DNA from: Volutella citrinella
Lineage: Eukaryota; Ascomycota; Sordariomycetes; Hypocreales; Nectriaceae
Length of the DNA stretch: 64,000 nucleotides
Assembly: GCA_034401135.1 (NCBI GenBank)
Contig: JAWZSP010000005.1
Location: 4,216,001-4,280,000, forward strand
Reading direction: 5' to 3'
This document shows positions 11,107 to 22,647 of the stretch, piece by piece (position 1 is the first letter of the stretch; each line of letters starts with the position of its first letter). The notes under the pieces were generated by a model that did not search any database, was not told the DNA's origin, and worked only from the letters and a program-made list of their open reading frames with translations. Both the position numbers and the translations under genes were made by a program.

Positions 11107-13692
11107 GAAAGGAGAAGGCCATGATTGGGTGGTGTCTTGCGTGTGCGAAGCCGGGCCCGGGATAGGTCCGCCCTCGATACCGCCACATCACATCCTGCAG
11201 TACTACATCCATCCCGCAACACCAACAAAATGAGAGGAGGCCGCGAGAATAGATCGCCGAAGAGGGCGCAATCATGTCACAAAAGTCAGTTTGGGGGTGG
11301 AGAAGGGGGCAATTGTAGGAGTAAGGCGTTGGGGGCAAAGGTACCTATGATGCATACCGCCACTGGTCACTCGGACAGTAGAGTACCTCACCACGGCGTT
11401 GGCAAAAACCACCATTTGTTCATTCTGATTAGCGCTCGACATGGATTTGTCAATAATACACTGGTCATGGGGATACCTTTTTACCCCATCGAAACTGCAT
11501 TGGGTGCCAGCTTCCACTCCGCCTTGTTCCAGGTCAATGGTCAATGGTCAACGGCTTGCCCCTATTGAAACTACCCATCTGCACGTCAAAGTCAAAGCAG
11601 ACGGACGCGACTCGTTGACGACCCAGCAGGTGTGGTGTATCGGCTGACTGGCCCACAGACGACTTCCCGAACTGGCGGCTCATCGTGGCGGTGGGTGGCA
11701 TCGCCTGACACCCCTGGCATGACATGGGGTGGGTATTTCTTGCATTGCATGTCAAGCCAGACACAGACTGGCCTGGACGCCAGGGCCTGGATGGGAAGGG
11801 GTCAGAGATGAGAAACCTCGTCAGCCAGTTGGCGGCAGCAAGGGGGCGGTATGCGCTGTTTCCGGCCTCCTCTCCGGCGGGCAGTTTGGAGAAGCATCGT
11901 GGAGACCCCGCATACCAAGACCCGAGGGGCCTCCGGATTTCCAACGACCGGCTATGCACCTGGTCGAGAGGAGGTCCGTGAGACAATCCGGCGGTGCGGG
12001 GGGTGCGTTGAAACTAATGAACCAACCCATCGACATTTCTGAGCGATACTCGCTAACTGCGAGACTATCGGTTTTTCGCCGGGGCTATCCTGCGGGGGAG
12101 GAGGTGGTCAACTTGGTTTGCCCTGCGCGTCCAGACGTGGCCAGCACTGCTCAGCCCTGCGCCATGTGATCATGGCCTGCTCAGCATCTACTGCCCGAGA
12201 TTCTGGGCCACAGCCAGATTCGCACACCCGGGCGCTTTCCCCACATCCCATCCAGAGGCCAGGAGGCGGAATTAGACGGTTCCTGTTGGTCTGCGATTAC
12301 TTGCATCAGCTCGGCCGGCCACACAGCCCCCCAAAACCCAGCAGGCAGGGCCCAGAGGAACCGAGGGTCGGGTCGGGAATAGCGACGAGGAGAAGATGGT
12401 GTGCGGGCGGCGGGGTGGGCTGAGACCTAGACGAGTGCTCGGCGTCAATTGCCCGTGCGAGGAGTACTTGAGAGCAGGTACTTTGGCCTGGACGACAGGA
12501 CATGATGAGGGGAGGAGGACATGGTGGTCGACTTGCTGCGGCCAAGACGGTAAGGCCTCATGTCATGTTGGAGAGCAGTGGAGCTGGAGACTTGGCAGCG
12601 CGTGGGGGTTGCCAGCTTTTTTCTCACATCATGATAGAGTAAACATCCAAACAGTGCATAGGACTGCCCTCTCAGCAGGCCGCTTGTTACGGTGCTGGAG
12701 CGAAAAACCTGCCCGTCAAACCGGAATCCAAGGATCGGATATGCCGTCGATGTCATTGGCCTCGTTGTACGTAAAAAGCTGCAAGGCTCAAGCAAGTCCG
12801 ACCTCTCCATCTCCAGTGAACAAGGGTACTGGCCCCGCGGTGGAGCCTCCAGAGGGTGAGAGTCGCCCATCCCAAACGCCAGGTCTCCCCTCCCTCATGC
12901 CCCCAGAACGTAGCTCTCTCGGAAGCCGGCGACGGCCATGTAGAGCCCGCAGAGGCCGGTCCCTGCGGACACTTAGCAAACGACCCACGATAGGTGGGTA
13001 GAGTGGGCAAGCTAGGGGATGATCTGGGGTAAACTAGTCCTGGGTCGGCCGATACATGGCAGCTTCTCGTCCGGGTCCCCATCACGAGCGAATAGCCACG
13101 GACCTTTTTCTGCATCGGGAGTTGCTTTTGCGCCGAGTTCGAGGCACCACATGTTTGAATCGTTGTATTTCTTTTTTTTTGTGTCTCACAGCAAGCTTGC
13201 AGACAGACGAGCTGTAGTTTTTTTCTTTCTTTCTTTTTTTGCTGCTTCACCGCATGAGAACAACGCAACCGTGGCCTGTTATGTGGATGGGCGTGACGAG
13301 TTGGCTTTTCATGTTTCGTAACTGCCCCGTAGGAAGCCAATGTCCAGTCGTCAAGAAACAACACGAGGGGGGAAAAGGCTTCGACTGCATCTGATGACTG
13401 GCGGGGCTGCTCCTCACCGCGCCATGCAAGCCTGATGTGTCGCGTGTGCTGTTGCCGCATTCTGATGCCACCCCAAGTTCCCGACTGGTCCCCTCCAGTC
13501 CGTGACACATGACATGACACCCTTGCCGGCCCGGTTTGTCAAGAGATGATTGAGGAGTAGGCCAAGGACGCCCCAGTCGCGGGAGGCAAAATACCGTCTG
13601 CGATCTCTCCATCTGCCGGCCTGACTAAACATATCCTTTTCTCCCACCATGGCTCCGCACGGCCGGCCTCAGTTTGTTACTGGTCGTCCCGC
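11107..13692. other. Gene-free stretch, 2.6 kb, between convergent genes
   Basis: It lies between the 3' ends of the aldolase gene (plus) and the M20 peptidase gene (minus). Open frames here, including a 255-codon minus-strand one at 12753-13520, are Ser/Arg/Pro-rich with no domain and look like composition artefacts. T-rich tracts occur at about 13168-13178 and 13218-13238. I see nothing else to annotate. Confidence 0.5.
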
Positions 13693-15556
13693 CTAAGCTT
13701 TGGACACATCATAGTTGCGGATCAGGTCGTAAAAGAACTTTACCATGCCCATATGCCCCGTCATGCGGACCCTTTCGTCAACGGTATGGATCCCAGGCGT
13801 CTCCTTCTCGTGGATAGGGTTCCAGCGATACACGTGCGGCGTCAGGTCTTCCATGGTGTCAATGATTCACTGCGCTTACACGACGTCATTGGGGGTTTGG
13901 GCTTACTCAAGTAGTGGCGCGTGTCAGTGTTACCCGACATGACCTCCCCCACGGGTACCACCCTGTCATGCTGCAAGGCGAACGAATGCTGGATCGTTCC
14001 CGAAAGAATATCCCATATGGGCCCACTGGTCGGAGAAATTGGTGTCACCTTGCTCTGGTCTCCGGTGGTTAGAATAAGCACGCCGTCGTAGTTGACGGCA
14101 ATGTCATCGAGAGATGCACGGCTTTTGGTCGTCCCAACCGCTGCTTCGTAACCCTCGTCGCCTTCAAATGCTCTTACTGTCAGGTTATACTTGGAAACGA
14201 CTCGGCTAATAGCATTGACAAAGTGCTTTTGGACGACAACGACATCGTCCGGTGGCGCGATGCGGTAGTTGACTCCAAGTCGCACCACTTCGGGAAGTGC
14301 GTTCATTTTCTGCCCTCCCTCAACAATGTCCACGGCCTGCGAGGTCTGGATCAACCACCTCGCTGTAGGGTCCTGTCGTATAAGCTCGTCGGCTAGACCG
14401 TCGAGATCGCCCTTGTGCAGGAGATCCACCACCTGCGGCACAGCATCAGCTGCCCAACGCGCTTGGCAGATGAAGTGGTTGAACATGGGTTTGCCACGCA
14501 GGATCTTGGGCGTAAAGGGTGCCGCTTCGATGGCTGTCACCAGCTCGGCCACAATCCCGATGCCGGTGTGGGGGGTTGGCATTGAGCTGTGGCCCCCGCG
14601 CGCATGCAGCTCGGCCCAGATGTCGACAGCACCCTTCTCAAAGACGGACGGGCCTACGAAGAGGGTGTTGCCGATTTCTTGGAAGTTGCCCATGCCCTCA
14701 TCCAGGACAAGTGCCAAGCCGTTGTTGCCGTACCGCTCCTCCAGCACCTTGGCGATGGTACCGGCCCCGCGGGGGCCTCCAATCTCCTCGTCAAAGCCGA
14801 AGGCGAGGATTATGGTTCTCTTGGGAGCCCACTTGGGGAGGGAGAGGAGTGCCTCAACAGCGGACGGGATAGCTGTTAGGGAGTTCTTGTCGTCAGAAGT
14901 ACCGCGCCCCCACAGGAACTCGCCGTCGAAAACGGCCTCAAATGGCGGGTATTTCCACGTGGATGCATCAGCCACTGGTACTACGTCTTGGTGGGCGGCC
15001 AATAGAATGGGTTTGAGCGACTCGTCCGAGCCCTTGAGTGTGAGGATCAACCCTAAGTGGTTAACCTTTTCCACCGTTGCCCTCTGATATCTGTTCAAGC
15101 TATTAGCCCATTGTCCCAAGTTCACGTCGCCCAGGTGGGATATTGATCTTACAGAAGTGGATAAGTATCTTTCAGGACCTTTTGAAGCTCGTAAAACGGT
15201 GCCCATCGTGCATCCTTGCCCACGTCGCCCATGTCATCGTAGCTGACAGTCGGCACGCGTACCACAGCCTGGTGGCGTTTCACCTGCGTGAGCAGTGCGT
15301 CGTCCGAGCTGAAGAGACTATCGGCTGATGGCAGCCCGTCGCCCGTGGGGTTCAGCACTGGAGGGAGGTCGCATCTGAAGTCGGGTTGATGCTCACCGGT
15401 TGCTATTGGTTTCTGGCTGATGCGACCTGTGTGGCCAACCAGAGCCGAGACACACGGGGCGACCGTAGCTAAAAGGGCGAATTTGAGTAGTGCCATTCGG
15501 AAAGTCCTTGGGCGTCGAGCGTATTGGGCGAGTTCGAGCCGATGGAGGGGTTTCAT
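13693..15556 (-). CDS. M20-family Gly-Xaa carboxypeptidase-like metallopeptidase
   Basis: Three exons on the minus strand (15556-15153, 15090-13907, 13847-13693) encode 580 residues, the usual length of fungal vacuolar carboxypeptidase S-like enzymes. Zinc-ligand and catalytic blocks of clan MH are present in order: AAHQDVVPV (His, Asp), GRGTSDDK (bridging Asp), DEEIGG (general-base Glu and ligand), VLDEG, and GNTDTRHY (last His). Introns are 62 nt (GTAAGA..AACAG) and 59 nt (GTAAGC..GGAAG); the second splits an Asn codon of HYLNLTPHVY. A hydrophobic segment at residues 21-39 (MALLKFALLATVAPCVSA) should be a signal peptide or anchor into the secretory/vacuolar route. The family releases C-terminal amino acids from short peptides in the vacuole or outside the cell. 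Confidence 0.92.
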
Positions 15557-15865
15557 GTGAGGGAGAGAGGGAATGATCTGGAGGGGTAATCAGACAGGAA
15601 GGACGTAATGGGCCGCGGCAATCACATCATCACTCACAGTGACACTAACAGTGACACTGACACCCGACTGACAGTGACAACTTGGCAGTTGCGGGTCCCG
15701 TCGTTATCGGAGTGCTACGGAGTACAACTGCAGCGGGGTTCGGGCCTCAGAACAGGCAGGTGCTCCCAGCAAATAATAGTGGGTTCCTGCATCTCATGTC
15801 TTGCTTGTTTCTTGCCCGATACTCTGCCTCAACAAATCAGTACTACCTACTAGTAGTAGTCTTCG
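15557..15865. other. Short intergenic region, promoter of the M20 peptidase gene
   Basis: 309 bases between the 3' end of the archaemetzincin-like gene and the start of the M20 peptidase gene (both minus). It contains the direct repeats listed separately (15634-15680) and a dense CTACTAG/CTAGTAG patch at 15840-15860. Confidence 0.5.
15634..15680. repeat. Short imperfect direct repeats, about 12-bp unit
   Basis: The core cagtgaca recurs at 15636, 15648 and 15672, with a degenerate copy between the last two (cactgacaccc). The first spacing is 12 bp and the next 24 bp, so the copies keep a 12-bp period. The array lies about 80-125 bp upstream of the M20 peptidase start codon, on the promoter side. 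Confidence 0.6.
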
Positions 15866-17434
15866 TCACTTCTTCGCTCTCTCATCACCCACCGCCTTCC
15901 CATCACTCGTTGTCTCGCCGCTCGCTTTCTCGCTGCTCTGCTTCTCATCAATCGCCTTGCCGATGAAATCCAGCAGCCGCAGCGTATGCTCCGGCCATGG
16001 AGGCGGCTGTTCATCTGCGAACAGCCGATGCATTCTGGCTTCCTCCAGCCTCTCCTCGATCCAGGCACGGAATCCCGCGAACATGGCCACATGCGTCCAC
16101 TTACCGCAGAAATCTCTGAGAGCCTCGTACCGCTGCTTAATGTAGGCTCTCTGCTTGCTCAGCTCCAGATCCCCGCCGACCTTGAAGATCATGTCCGAGG
16201 ACCCGTCGAGGTCGGCGACCCGCCACAGCGCCGCCGTCAGTTTGTTCAGATCCACCGGGCAAAGGTACGGCGGATGGCTCAGGTCCTCTTCCACGCTCCC
16301 GGACGCCTGGATCAGGCACGCAAAGTAGATACAGCTCGACATGTTAAAACAGAGTGTGACCTCCTGCGCCGCTGCCCGCGCCAGAAGGGCGAACCAGAGG
16401 CCCGCCAGCTCATCGCTCGTCTTGGGCTTGGGCAACCTCTCCGCCGCCGCGATCGCTGCTCGGATGGGTTGGCGCCGCGACACGGCTGATGGGTCGTGTG
16501 CCATTTCCGAGTACTTACGCTTAGAGCTCGGTGTCAGTGCATCAGGCGGTGCCAGATTTTCCAGATATGCCCTACAATGTGAGGCTGGCCACATGTGCTC
16601 GTAGTCGTAGTCTTGCTCCAGGCTTAGCCTGGGATTGTATCGGAACGAGGACATGATGTAAATCTCATCTTGTCCAAACCCTTTGCCGTAAGACGGCTCC
16701 TCGTCCTCGCCGTGATAGAGATCGTAATCCAAGAGCATGATGACTGCATAGGCGTCTTCGGGGATGTACTGAAGCATGGCGGCCCCAATATCGTCGACGT
16801 TTAACTGCCGAGCCAGGCCATCCGTAGAAGCTCGATACCGAACTCCAGCTTGATCTCCCTTTAAACTCCGAGTTTGCAATCCGATGCGTTTAGTTTCTTC
16901 ATCTCCTTCCTCGCCTTTCCAGAGATGCCATGAATACTCGAGCCCCAGTTTCTTAATCTCCATTCCATGAAAGAAGGCGCTCAAATAGTTGCAAATGTCG
17001 TCGATGGCGGGAGCGGCAACATCCGTTGGCAAGTCCTCGCCGTCAACTCTCGCGGGAATGACTGGGTCCTCCCAACCCTTCATAAGCTCCCGCGTCTCCT
17101 CCTCGGAACAAGATGGCCGCACAACGTAAAGCGCCTTCTTTTCGGGCGTGACCGGGGCCTTTTTCTTGACGGTTGACCAGTAGGCCCAATTTCGGTAGGT
17201 CTGCGGAGGAAAGTCTGGTTCCTCAGCCAGCTGGTCCCCAGGCCGCACCAGGGGTCCGGGGAAGCTGGTCGGGTTTTTAACAGCCATTTGATCGACGGAG
17301 AGGTAGAATGTCGGGTCCGAGTTCTCGTATGTCATGGCCGCGAGGCGTTTCTTGCAATCTTGGCGCTCAAAGCCGACCACCTGTGCATGCGCCGTCGGCT
17401 CAAGCCATACCCGGTCGTGGGGGCACGAGGCCAT
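15866..17434 (-). CDS. Archaemetzincin-like (M54) protein lacking the zinc-binding histidines
   Basis: An intronless 522-codon gene with ATG at 17434. The middle and C-terminal half match the archaemetzincin layout: a hydrophobic beta strand with YAVIMLLDYDLY (229-240), GFGQDEIYIMSSFRYNP (252-268), EHMWPASHCRAYLE (279-292), then the expected metzincin helix, then HPPYLCPVD. Family members carry HExxHxxGxxHC followed by further cysteines binding a structural zinc. Here residues 357-368 read QEVTLCFNMSSC: the Glu is kept, but His1 is Gln, His2 is Leu, the Gly is Asn and His3 is Ser. Cys368, Cys373 and Cys392 remain, while the last expected Cys is Asp395. Peptidase activity is therefore unlikely. 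The frame is otherwise intact, so this looks like a pseudoenzyme rather than a decaying gene. The last ~25 residues are charged and low-complexity. Confidence 0.8.
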   Translation of the reverse strand: MASCPHDRVWLEPTAHAQVVGFERQDCKKRLAAMTYENSDPTFYLSVDQMAVKNPTSFPGPLVRPGDQLAEEPDFPPQTYRNWAYWSTVKKKAPVTPEKKALYVVRPSCSEEETRELMKGWEDPVIPARVDGEDLPTDVAAPAIDDICNYLSAFFHGMEIKKLGLEYSWHLWKGEEGDEETKRIGLQTRSLKGDQAGVRYRASTDGLARQLNVDDIGAAMLQYIPEDAYAVIMLLDYDLYHGEDEEPSYGKGFGQDEIYIMSSFRYNPRLSLEQDYDYEHMWPASHCRAYLENLAPPDALTPSSKRKYSEMAHDPSAVSRRQPIRAAIAAAERLPKPKTSDELAGLWFALLARAAAQEVTLCFNMSSCIYFACLIQASGSVEEDLSHPPYLCPVDLNKLTAALWRVADLDGSSDMIFKVGGDLELSKQRAYIKQRYEALRDFCGKWTHVAMFAGFRAWIEERLEEARMHRLFADEQPPPWPEHTLRLLDFIGKAIDEKQSSEKASGETTSDGKAVGDERAKK

Positions 17435-17873
17435 TCTGAGAGTCTGTGAGATTGAATCTTCGTCAAACAGTAGAGCGGAAATAAAAACGATGAAGGAAGA
17501 AGAGCGACAGCATCAAGCTCATGCACGGCCAACACCACGAATGGATCCCCGTGAGACGGCTGGGCAAAGATGACCCGACTACCCTAGACAGCCATCCGCG
17601 GCATACCGTGGAACGCACAGGAGCTGAAGTAAACCGGACCTATGAGAAGCGACTGAAGATGAAGTCTTTTCGAATTGGGTAAAACGCTGATAGTTCAAGA
17701 GGGCGAGTAGTTGATGTTGTCATGCCCTCGTATGGCTTGAGCGTTATGAGCACCCTCAAGTTCGATTGATATTCTTGTAATCGGATACTCGATTCCATCC
17801 TTCTACACTAGTCATACAAATAATAATAATGCCATCAAGTATTCATTGAATCATAACCACACACCATATTCTT
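17435..17873. other. Intergenic region between minus-strand genes
   Basis: 439 bases holding the 3' flank of the sugar transporter gene and the promoter of the archaemetzincin-like gene. It is AT-richer than its surroundings, with a taataataat run at about 17820. I see no coding sequence. Confidence 0.5.
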
Positions 17874-19768
17874 TTAAACAAACTCTCGTTGGGTGTCGCC
17901 AGGCGAGCCATCAGCTCTCTTCTCATGACCACCCGCACTGGCGTGGCTGAGTCGTCGAAAGTGGACGTCGTCACGCTGGAATCGGGTAACATAGCCCGGA
18001 GGAGTCCACTTTGAGCTTGTCCACGGCTTCAATCCCTCCTCGCCATACATGAGATCGACATTTTCGAGGCTGAGGTATCGCGATTCGTAAACAAAGAACC
18101 AGATGACGAGGGCAGCAGTAAAGTTGGTGGCGGCGAAGACAAACCCGAACGAATACGAGATTCCAGCGTCGGCCAGAGGAGTGAGAAAGCCAACCATGAC
18201 TGCAAATCGCGTTAGTACAAGAGAGGGCAGGTTAAAGAGGATTGACGTACAGTTACCAAGCCAGTTAAAGGCCGTCGCGAGGGAAGCCTGCTTAGCACGA
18301 GTGCGTAGAGGGAAGATCTCGCCGATGACTACCCATGCCATAGGTCCCCAGCTTCCTGCGAATGAGGCGATAAACATGCAAGCACTGACGATGAGCACGA
18401 TGCCAACGGCCCGGCTTCCCTCAGGGTTGATGGCGGTTCCAACAGCCGCAAAGACCAAAAGCCAGCCAGTCTGCCACAGTCCACCGAGGAAAAGAGGCCA
18501 GCGACGACCGAACCTCTCCACGGCCCAGAGACCCCAGAAAGTCGTGGCAACGTTGACAGCACCCAGAATAAGCTGTGTCTGGATAGGATCCTCAATGCCG
18601 GCAGACTTGAAGATGGTGGCGCCATAGTAGAAGACTGTGTGACCTGTTAGTGTATTGTTCCATGGAGAATGCTTCGGTGCTCAAAGCACTCACAATAGTT
18701 GACGCCAGTCCATTGCTGGAGAAACTGAATGGCCATTCCCAAAAGTGTGCGGTAAAGGACCTTTGGTGTTTCCGAGTTCACTCGGAAGCAATCTGCCCAC
18801 GTTCCCTTGCCGGCCTTTTCCTCCTTCTCTAGGATCTCCCTCATCTCGGTGATGTCGTTCTCGACTAGGGAATTGCTCTTATCATCCTTCATTCCTCGCA
18901 GGCGAGCCAAGGATAGACGCGCCCCTTCCCAGTCACCTTGACTGGCCAGCCATCGCGGCGATTCGGGAACCATGAGGATACCGATTCCGAGGGGGAGCGA
19001 GAAGAAGATGCCGAGACCAATGACAATACGCCACGAAGCGTCAGACTCCTCAATCTCCCGCACTCCGTAGCAGACAATGTTGGAGATGAGAATGCCAATG
19101 GTGATCATAAGCTGGTACGAGGCCACGATGGCACCTCGGATTTCCCTTGGGGAGCACTCCGACTGGAACATGGGCACACCAATGGAGAGGTTACCGACGC
19201 CCAGACCAGCGACGAAGCGACCCATCATCATATGAACCCATGATCTCATCGCCGTAATCTGAATGATGTTACCAATGATGAAGATGATAACACCAAAGGT
19301 CATGCTCCTTCGACGACCCCACCAATCGGCAGTACTATCAAGTGTCAACTATAATGCGCTAAAGGCAGGTCCATGAGGGAAACTGACTATGCACCAGATA
19401 GAGAACCAATCAAGCAGCCAATGCTCATGAGAGACACGAGCAAGGACTTGATGATGGGCACCCACTCTGCTTCACCATTGGCATTCTTATCTGCAAATCG
19501 GTCCATGAAATCTTTGAAGAGGAGCATCGAGGAAATTTGACCTGGTAGATGTGAGTATTGTGTTGCATCCAGTCGTCAGTAAAGAGGGACATACCTGTGT
19601 CATATCCGAACAGGAATCCTCCAATGGAAGTAATGATACCCAGGAGGATAGCCTCAAAGCCGCACTCGGCGCCATTGATCTTAATGGACCTAGAGGAGAG
19701 ATAGGATGTTAGGCTGAAGTTGGAATAAAGCTAGCAGAGCCGAGAAACACGTACTTGCCGCCGAACAT
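17874..19768 (-). CDS. MFS sugar (hexose-type) transporter
   Basis: Six exons on the minus strand (19768-19755, 19689-19595, 19541-19388, 19334-18694, 18634-18251, 18199-17874) give 537 residues. Frame is kept throughout (1614 coding bases). Family hallmarks: GGFLFGYDTGQIS in TM1, DWWGRRRSM in the loop between TM2 and TM3, PESPRWL at the end of TM6, QQWTGVNYFFYYG in TM7, FGRRWPL in the loop between TM8 and TM9, and GEIFPLRTRAKQ after TM10. These place it among fungal proton-coupled or facilitative monosaccharide transporters of the plasma membrane; the exact sugar cannot be read from sequence. Exon 1 is only 14 nt (MFGGK, last codon split). Introns are 51-65 nt. The last one (18250-18200) is in frame and stop-free, so retention would insert 17 residues. 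Confidence 0.92.
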
Positions 19769-22647
19769 GGTGGATGTTGTGTCTCGGGACGGGATAGTAT
19801 GGAGAAATGTCGACACAGGTAGATCGTGATGAGCTAGAAGAATGTGCAGTGGGAGCGGGAAGGGAATGTCTTTTATTTCCCCAACCCCAAGGACTGTCTC
19901 CAGACCATTCTCATCTCCACAAGCAGCCCCGGCTGATCAGCTGGTGCTCCTCACCCTGCCTCGTGTACTCCATGGAGTCAGGTCGTCCCATGGGCGCCCC
20001 CTTATCCCCACTTGGCAGTCGTCATTGAGCTGGACCCGGGTGGCAGACTACCCACGGAGTCGCGGACAAGCTTACTCGACGAGCAGCGGTACCAGCATCC
20101 GAGCCGGGGGCAGGTCGCCTCACCCCAGGCCATGTTGAGCGCGGAACATCGATGCAGGTGGTAGAGGAGACCAGCAACGGGCTCCTAGCGCCTATGTGGA
20201 TCGGCGGAGAAGACAAAGGGCCGATGCAAGTGGCGCTGGTGGAGGACTTGGCAGAGCAGCGGAGAAGCCGGCTTGAAGTTGGCGAATGGCAGATCAATGC
20301 TGATTCAACCGGTCTACAGCGGAACGCGCTCTTGAGCCCCGGAATTGAGGGGTGGGAGAATATTGCGAGTCGTGTGGACTGAGGGAATTGGCATCGGGGC
20401 CGCGGCAGCATCCCGATAGAGCAGCCCGAAGTAGGCAAGGCGGAGACAAGCTTGGGATGAGAAGCAAGCGAAGCCATGTGGTGTGGCCGGGATGATGTCA
20501 TTGGGAGAGGCTATCAAGACGGCGCGACCGAACCTGCGATGACGGCACAAATGACGATTAGTACAGCGAAGGAGACGCACATGACGCCAGCCATGGGAAT
20601 TTTTCAATTTTTCATTTTTTAGTCCTCGAGACCTTTTCTATTGCAAGTTTGCTTGAGAAGCACCCACAGGCTTTCTTGGGTCAACCGCCATCAATGGGGC
20701 CAAGATAACGGTCAATCTTGGCGGGTCGCAAACTGGGCCGGCCTTCCAATCAACGCGCTGCGCGTTGGACAGAGCTTTAGACCATTGCTCTGGGCGCAAG
20801 AGTTGCCAAAGTTTCACAATATTGTGGTCATGATGGTCGGTCCTGCCCCAACTCGTCGTCATCTTCAAGGCGCTGAGGCCATCTATCGGCCGAGCGATGC
20901 ACGATGCTCAACTGCGCAAAGATCGTCACCCCTATGGTGTCGTCTAGGTTCATGATTACTAGCCCTTGCAGCCCGTATGCAACTGTTTGTTCGACCTTTT
21001 TGTTCTCTCGAAAAATTGGTTCTCACTTCGCCAGGTGGGCTTCTTCGCCTCCATCGCCGGTAATCACACCATCCTGTGTTTTGTACATGCGTGGGCTGCT
21101 CGTCCTCGCCACGAGCAATTAATCGTGGAAAAACATGAGCGGTCTCGTGGCACGACCAGCAGGTTGTAGGGGCAGTGCCATCATTTCCAACGGCCATTAC
21201 TCGGAGCTACATGCTGGTCGCGGGACTGTCGAAACAAATCCAGCGGAGAACCAACCGGGCCTATTCGGGGACGCAGTGATACTTGCTCTACCTGCACTGT
21301 TTGCAGAGGGTCTATTGTGGATCGCTTGAGCTGTGCTTTATTTAGCCTGCCTGGTTGCTGGGCTGCCAACACCACAATGCCTCACGGGGCTTCTGCGGAG
21401 GATTCTTGACATCTCCAAACCGATGTACTTGATATTTAAAACTCATGCATGAATGCTCTAATGATGGTGTTGAGCCGGAGCCGCGCCGTGCCGCAGCCTC
21501 CCGTAGTACCACCAAGCCAGGGAACCCCCAATCTCGAGAAATATCGCGCTGGCTGTGGTGGCCTAGCATGGATTTGCGTCGGCATCGGCGCCATCGCCGC
21601 AAAATAGCGGATATCCCGTGGCTTCCGGGCCGATAGAATCCCCACTTTGAGCCTCCATGGTGGGTTTCATCAACTTCAGCGACCCATCGACTGCGCGCCA
21701 GTAGGTCCGGGTGCAAGTTCGCGACCGGCATCATTGAAGGTTCCATGTTTCCGGTCCATCGCATTACCTGGGGCATCGAGTTCCCCGTGGGCTTCCTCCG
21801 CGTCCTCCGCGTCCTCCGCGCTGTCGACCCAAGGGGAGATCAGAATTGGTTAGCCACCGAGGCTCCCGTCTCTGGCGTGCTTCGACCTTGCCAGTGTTGG
21901 AGTCAATCGACTAAGTGTGCGGATCCGCTGTTAAATGATGGAGGACTATGCAGGCGGCAGGTCGCATGCCTTCTCCGGAGGTAAGAAACCGCCCGTAAGG
22001 CCTCGCCTTTCGCTGAGGGGATGCGCCGCCGTGGACATCAGTCCAACGCAGCTATGTCTTGCTGTCTCGAAATTCCGTGTCCAGACCAGCAGCCATGCTG
22101 TCAACGTGCTAGTAGTGAGCCTGAACCTCGAGCTACTTGTAGTCCTACTACCACTGTGACTCCGCCATCTCTTACCCCAATAATTACATTTGCAGGAATG
22201 AAAAAGAGCTGGCAGTTTTGTTTTACTTCTTTATGAGTAGCGAACTGAGATTGATTCACTGCTAACCACCGCAGCAGATGAGTGTTGGAGGCCTAGAATT
22301 GAAAGTACATCATGACAAATTACCAGTCGCTCCTGCCTCGTCTACAGCCTTCCCCTTCTGCAGTTCAGCCAGTCGCCAGCTGCTCGCACCTGTCAATTCT
22401 CGAGTCGGAAGAACTCTCTCGCTTCAAAATGCTCTCACTCCGCACTCCTCTCATCTTCAAGGGCCGGCGAAGATGGTTTCGCCTGAATTCGACCTTGACC
22501 TCTGAGCTCGTCGAATGCACGACGCAGCGGACGATCGAGCCACCTCGATACACGAACCCAAATTACTCGACTTGGATGTCATGATCCCTTTGTTTCAATA
22601 TTTCTCCCGGTTCTATTCATCTCCGCCGCAAATCTCACATTGCCGTG
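19769..22647. other. Gene-free stretch, 2.9 kb, between divergent genes
   Basis: It lies between the start of the sugar transporter (minus) and that of the zinc-finger gene (plus), so it holds both promoters. All open frames are short and none shows a domain. A three-copy 9-bp repeat sits at 21795-21821. Confidence 0.5.
21795..21821. repeat. Three-copy 9-bp tandem repeat
   Basis: Unit cctccgcgt occurs three times in a row, with the last base of copy 3 changed. It is in non-coding DNA; a 9-bp GC-rich minisatellite of no evident function. Confidence 0.7.

Noticed and set aside
12753..13520. 255-codon minus-strand open frame in the gene-free stretch after the aldolase gene
   Set aside because: No domain, no family resemblance, no splice or promoter support; biased composition.
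22278..22584. Overlapping open frames just upstream of the zinc-finger gene
   Set aside because: They carry no Cys/His pattern and no splice path into the zinc-finger frame; more likely 5' leader.
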